Assembly: GCA_029931535.1 (NCBI GenBank)
Contig: JAQPZY010000833.1
Location: 489,547-553,546 of the forward strand
From: Margaritifera margaritifera
Lineage: Eukaryota; Mollusca; Bivalvia; Unionida; Margaritiferidae
Direction of reading: 5' to 3'
Length of the DNA stretch: 64,000 nucleotides
Shown here piece after piece: positions 60,767 to 64,000 of this stretch. Position 1 is the first letter of the stretch; each line of letters begins with the position of its first letter. The notes under the pieces are model-generated. The model ran no database searches. It was not told the DNA's origin and saw only the letters and a list, made by a program, of their open reading frames with translations. A program made the position numbers and the translations under genes.

Positions 60767-61191
60767 CTCAGAATATCAAGACATAAATAAAGAAATAAAC
60801 AAACATACAATTTTAACATATTCCTAAAATAACATGAACTGACTGACTGTCTAGATTGAATGAATGAATTAATGAATGAATGAATGTAGCTTTGAATGAA
60901 TGAATGAAATAGTATATGTATGATTTAGATTAAGCTGTCATACCAGCATAGTCAAATAACATAAAGACCAGTTTTTCTTTCTTTCTTCTATCCTCCTTAC
61001 TCAAACAAACAATCGTCAGATGCATAAATTCTATTCATCAAGCAGAATCAACCAATAACTAATCCATTTTATCCACGCAACCAGCAAGCCAGCCATGTCC
61101 ATAGCTAATGTACATTTCTTTATGGATGTAGGTGGGGTGGATGTGCAGGATATATCATTTATACCTGTAATTATTCCATTATTCCACAATT

Positions 61192-61661
61192 TCAACTGTA
61201 GCATGCAGTTGGAAATTCACCACGTCCAAAACAATTCCCATATCCTATGCAGTACTGCCTATTTGTTGTTTGATATGATGGGATTCCAGGCTGAGGTGAA
61301 TCCACAATCACACACAAACTATGGTGGCATAAATGTGATGCATCTAACTCTTTTGGAATGTTTACCAGCTTCTCATCTTTATCATGAATGCCAGTCTATG
61401 GGACATATTTCTTTTTCCAAATGTTAGTCTCATGGTCCCTATATGACAATAGCCATATAACCTATTTGATGTTACATGGCCTGTCCAGAGTATGCAAGTA
61501 CTGATAGGTGCTGGCACAGAATTGAACAAGATTTTCTCTGACAGAATTTCAAAAATACTCCACCTTTGCAACTTGTATAAGAAGTAGAAATACATACATG
61601 GGGATAATAATGAGTGATCAACCCTCCAATAGGGCTCTATACATGGGCATTTTTTTACCAA
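61192..61661 (-). pseudogene. His-Me finger (HNH-type) endonuclease with zinc-binding loop, frameshifted
   Basis: The - strand frame 61661-61362 contains FNSVPAPISTCILWTG, then YGYCHIGTMRL, then KRNMSHRLAFMIKMRSW. After one frameshift near 61362 the reading continues IPKELDASHLCHHSLCV and QTTNRQYCIGYGNCFGRGEF to TGA at 61194-61192. The sequence C(I)LWTG, an SHRLA-type helix, then SHLCHxxLCV and later cysteines is the layout of the zinc-binding loop region of homing endonucleases (His-Me finger nucleases). Such domains occur as multicopy genes in several invertebrate genomes. The conserved His of SHLCH and metal-binding Cys residues are kept. One frameshift, and the Asn/Asp-Pro-x-His portion after LCV looks altered, so it is probably inactive. 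Confidence 0.72.
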
Positions 61662-63448
61662 ATTTTAAAATTTTAATTTATTATTTTAGAAATAATTTAA
61701 ATTTTTAAAAACATGAACATTTTTTTATTTTTAATTTCATAGTTCTATTTTTAAGTCAATATACACAAAATGGTCCAACTTTCATGCATCTTCCGTTGAA
61801 TAATAAACTCAGGATAACAATTTAAACTTTTTTATAACCTTCCTTACTGACAGGCCTCAGACCACAAATGATGTTCCCTATATAGTCTCTACATTTGTTG
61901 ATAGGAATCAGGTCACAATTAATATTTCCGGTTCAGTACCCACGAATGTAGTCCCAGTCTATTTATTTAGATCATTTTTCCTCCAATTTTGGTGGTGATG
62001 TATGCATTAGATTTAGGCATCCTTAGGATTGATTTAAAGGAAATTGGTTATTGTTTAGAATATGAGCATTATATTGTGGCTGTCTGTGTGTATTTTGGCA
62101 ACAGTAAACAGTGAGTAATGAGGCATTGGTGCTGATCCGGAAGTGAAAGCTGTGACTCATTGCACGATGCTTTGTTACAGTCCTTCCTCTCAGAGGAATG
62201 CCGGTTAACCTGTGACAAGAACTTCAGCGTGAGTTCATCTTTGAAGATACTTTACAGTAACATATGATTTATTAGGATTTGGACACAGTGGAAAGTTCAG
62301 TACTGAAAAACAAACCTTAAGATTATGTAGGAAAATTAATTGTGGTCTGAGGCCAAATGACAGACAAAAATGACTGATAGAGAAATACTGAATTCCGAGA
62401 AGGGAATGAACGACATGGGAATAACAGATGGAATGATGAAAATGACTGAGACGTAAATAAGCGAGACGAAAATGGCATACACACAGTAACGACAGTGAGA
62501 AATGAAATGACTGAGATGCACGCAAATGATTGAGACGGAAGCGCAATTTGAAATAGTCAAAACTGAATTCAACTGGGTTTGTACAAACTAAATATCGTCT
62601 AAATCACCGAAAATGGATTTGGAGTTTAGCCCATCACCGGAATGAATCGCCAGGACCCTCTGTGGCTGTACAAGCCATCTATATCTGATTAAATAAAACC
62701 AGTATTGATAAAAATTTTTATGTAAAATTATTCTTTTGAATTTTTTAACCAACCTTCTGCATTTTCAGGCAAACACTTTCGTATCATTTCAATCAAAGTG
62801 AATGGTTTGGCTCGTGTTAATCCCGAACTATGAATTTTGAACCCAAATAGCTTTCTAATTTTGACTAACTTCATCCAAAAGCATGCTGGGATGAAGGCAG
62901 AGCCTCTTTTGCAAGGGGGAAGTACAATAGGGACAACCCATGTTACTCAACGGTTACTAAGGGAAGTATCCAAAACTGACCAAAACAAAAGTATACATAC
63001 CAGCACAAACGATTAATTCATCTAAAAAATAGAAGTGCATGAGGGGTTCACTGTAATCAACAGTCGTCCAAGTGACCGGGACCAAGATTGCACAGGAGTA
63101 ACATTAGCAAAGCTCTTCACTTAGAATGGAAAGACATACAATAGTGTTTGCATGGAGATGTGGGAGGTTGGTTTAACATTTTTAAATATTTGCAAGAAAT
63201 GAATCGATTTCATGCACACAAAAAGACAGCATTATTGAACTTTTATTTCGCCACAACCGCCAAAGGGTACCAGAGAAAACTACAGACATGGGGCCCGTTA
63301 GTCAATACTGGACACTCTTTGAGAAATGAGTATCCAGTAGAGTCCAGCTCTTGCCAACGAGGAGGCCGCCCCACTTGAAGAGCCACACGTGATGAAGGCT
63401 TACCGCTATTATTTTAATCATGGACAAATTATAGTGTGCTGCAATTGG
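61662..63448. other. No confident gene; decayed ATGACTGAGACG repeats at 62368-62545
   Basis: AATGACTGATAGA, AATGACTGAGACG, AAATGACTGAGATG and AATGATTGAGACG recur within 180 bases at 62368-62545. This gives a degenerate short-period array. The - strand frames 62235-62572 are products of this array. 63120-63400 is moderately G+C-rich but unrecognised. Confidence 0.4.
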
Positions 63449-63449
63449 C

Positions 63450-63870
63450 ACATTTAGATGTCTGCCCAATGTTTAATAATCTCCTATTTAGATAATATAT
63501 TTGCTCGCATAAACCATTCTTTTCATTTTGTTGTGACCTTGATGTTTGCCCTTTTTACCCAAGAGTTCATAACCGCCTTTCTTACCAGAACTGCAAAGCC
63601 ATCCACAAAGTTTGGTCCAGGTCTGTGGTGCATAACTAGTTATTGTGCGGAAACGATTTTTCTTCCTTCAGTCAATGACCTTGACTTTGATGTTTTAACC
63701 CTAAAATTAATAGCTTTCTTCCCTACCCCAAGTGCAAGCCATCCACCAGTGACATTGATCTTTCACCTTTTGACTCCAAAAATGAATTGCATTCTTACTT
63801 ATATCAAGTGCAATCCACAAAGTTTAGTAACTGAAGATGATACAGAATCTGAGTTATAGTGCAGGAGCCA
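63450..63870 (-). repeat. Probable dispersed repeat (GTCAAGGTCA-type)
   Basis: The reverse complement carries GTCAAAAGGTGAAAGATCAA, TGTCACTGGTGGATGGCTTG, CAAAGTCAAGGTCATTGAC, ACCAAACTTTGTGGATGGC and CATCAAGGTCACAACAAA. These are phrases that recur internally: TGGATGGCTTGCA / TGGATGGCTTTGCA, and AAGTCAAGGTCA / ATCAAGGTCACA. This is repeat structure; similar GTCAAGGTCA repeats are common in mollusc genomes. The 133-codon + frame 63458-63859 is its shadow and not a gene. Confidence 0.55.
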
Positions 63871-64000
63871 TTTACTTTTATCAGTCACTGTGAAATTGAC
63901 CTTTGAGCTTCTATCTACCTAAGAAATATACATTTTTTAACTATACAAAATATGCAATCATCAGGGCAAATAAATAGAAGGAGGAAATATGTATTAACAA

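Noticed and set aside
62235..62572. Serine/histidine/phenylalanine-rich - strand frames
   Set aside because: Created by degenerate ATGACTGAGACG repeats read in reverse.
63458..63859. 133-codon + strand frame
   Set aside because: Antisense to a GTCAAGGTCA-type repeat with internally recurring phrases.

Overview
The window is a stretch of AT-rich animal DNA, most probably from a mollusc and perhaps a bivalve. The evidence is indirect. There is no operon structure or ribosome-binding context. There are tRNA-derived SINEs, long (TA)n and (CT)n microsatellites, minisatellites, foldback elements, a decayed Polinton/Maverick and a His-Me-finger endonuclease relic. Host coding sequence is almost absent: most open frames above 60 codons are chance frames or fall inside repeats. 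What is left of the host is a gene 3' end at the left edge (2-133, +), one caveolin-like exon (49905-50234, -) with a single in-frame TGA, and one possible membrane-protein exon (60486-60766, -).

Layout. 2.2-10 kb holds a degraded Polinton/Maverick. A protein-primed family B DNA polymerase is on + (about 2.2-5.7 kb). A retrovirus-like integrase with a C-terminal chromodomain (about 9.8-8.8 kb) and several small unrecognised, possibly structural frames (8.6-6.3 kb) are on -. The two sets converge near 5.7-6.3 kb. 10.4-11.8 kb holds a TA tract, degenerate repeats and a 97-bp satellite whose unit contains a hairpin. 16.3-21.4 kb and 30.1-32.8 kb hold two inverted copies of one composite repeat. 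The first copy is interrupted by a 3.7-kb TIR element with a TA target duplication, and the second preserves the uninterrupted site. 26.1-26.7 kb is a 36-bp minisatellite. SINEs lie at 27.7, 39.2, 46.1 and probably 58.2 and 31.0 kb. 48.3-48.7 kb is a short element with about 98-bp TIRs.

51.4-56.2 kb is a second block of decayed, tightly packed, divergently arranged frames that I cannot assign. It includes a small single-membrane-span protein and coiled-coil proteins, and it looks virus- or transposon-like. 57.5-60.1 kb carries a direct duplication of about 0.5 kb with a 32-bp satellite expanded in one copy. 61.2-61.7 kb holds the zinc-loop/HNH relic.

Nothing here forms a working pathway. The interest lies in mobile-element history: a polymerase whose C motif is missing, an insertion with its own empty site in the same window, and an uncharacterised gene block. 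All family calls come from reading translations by eye. No search was run.
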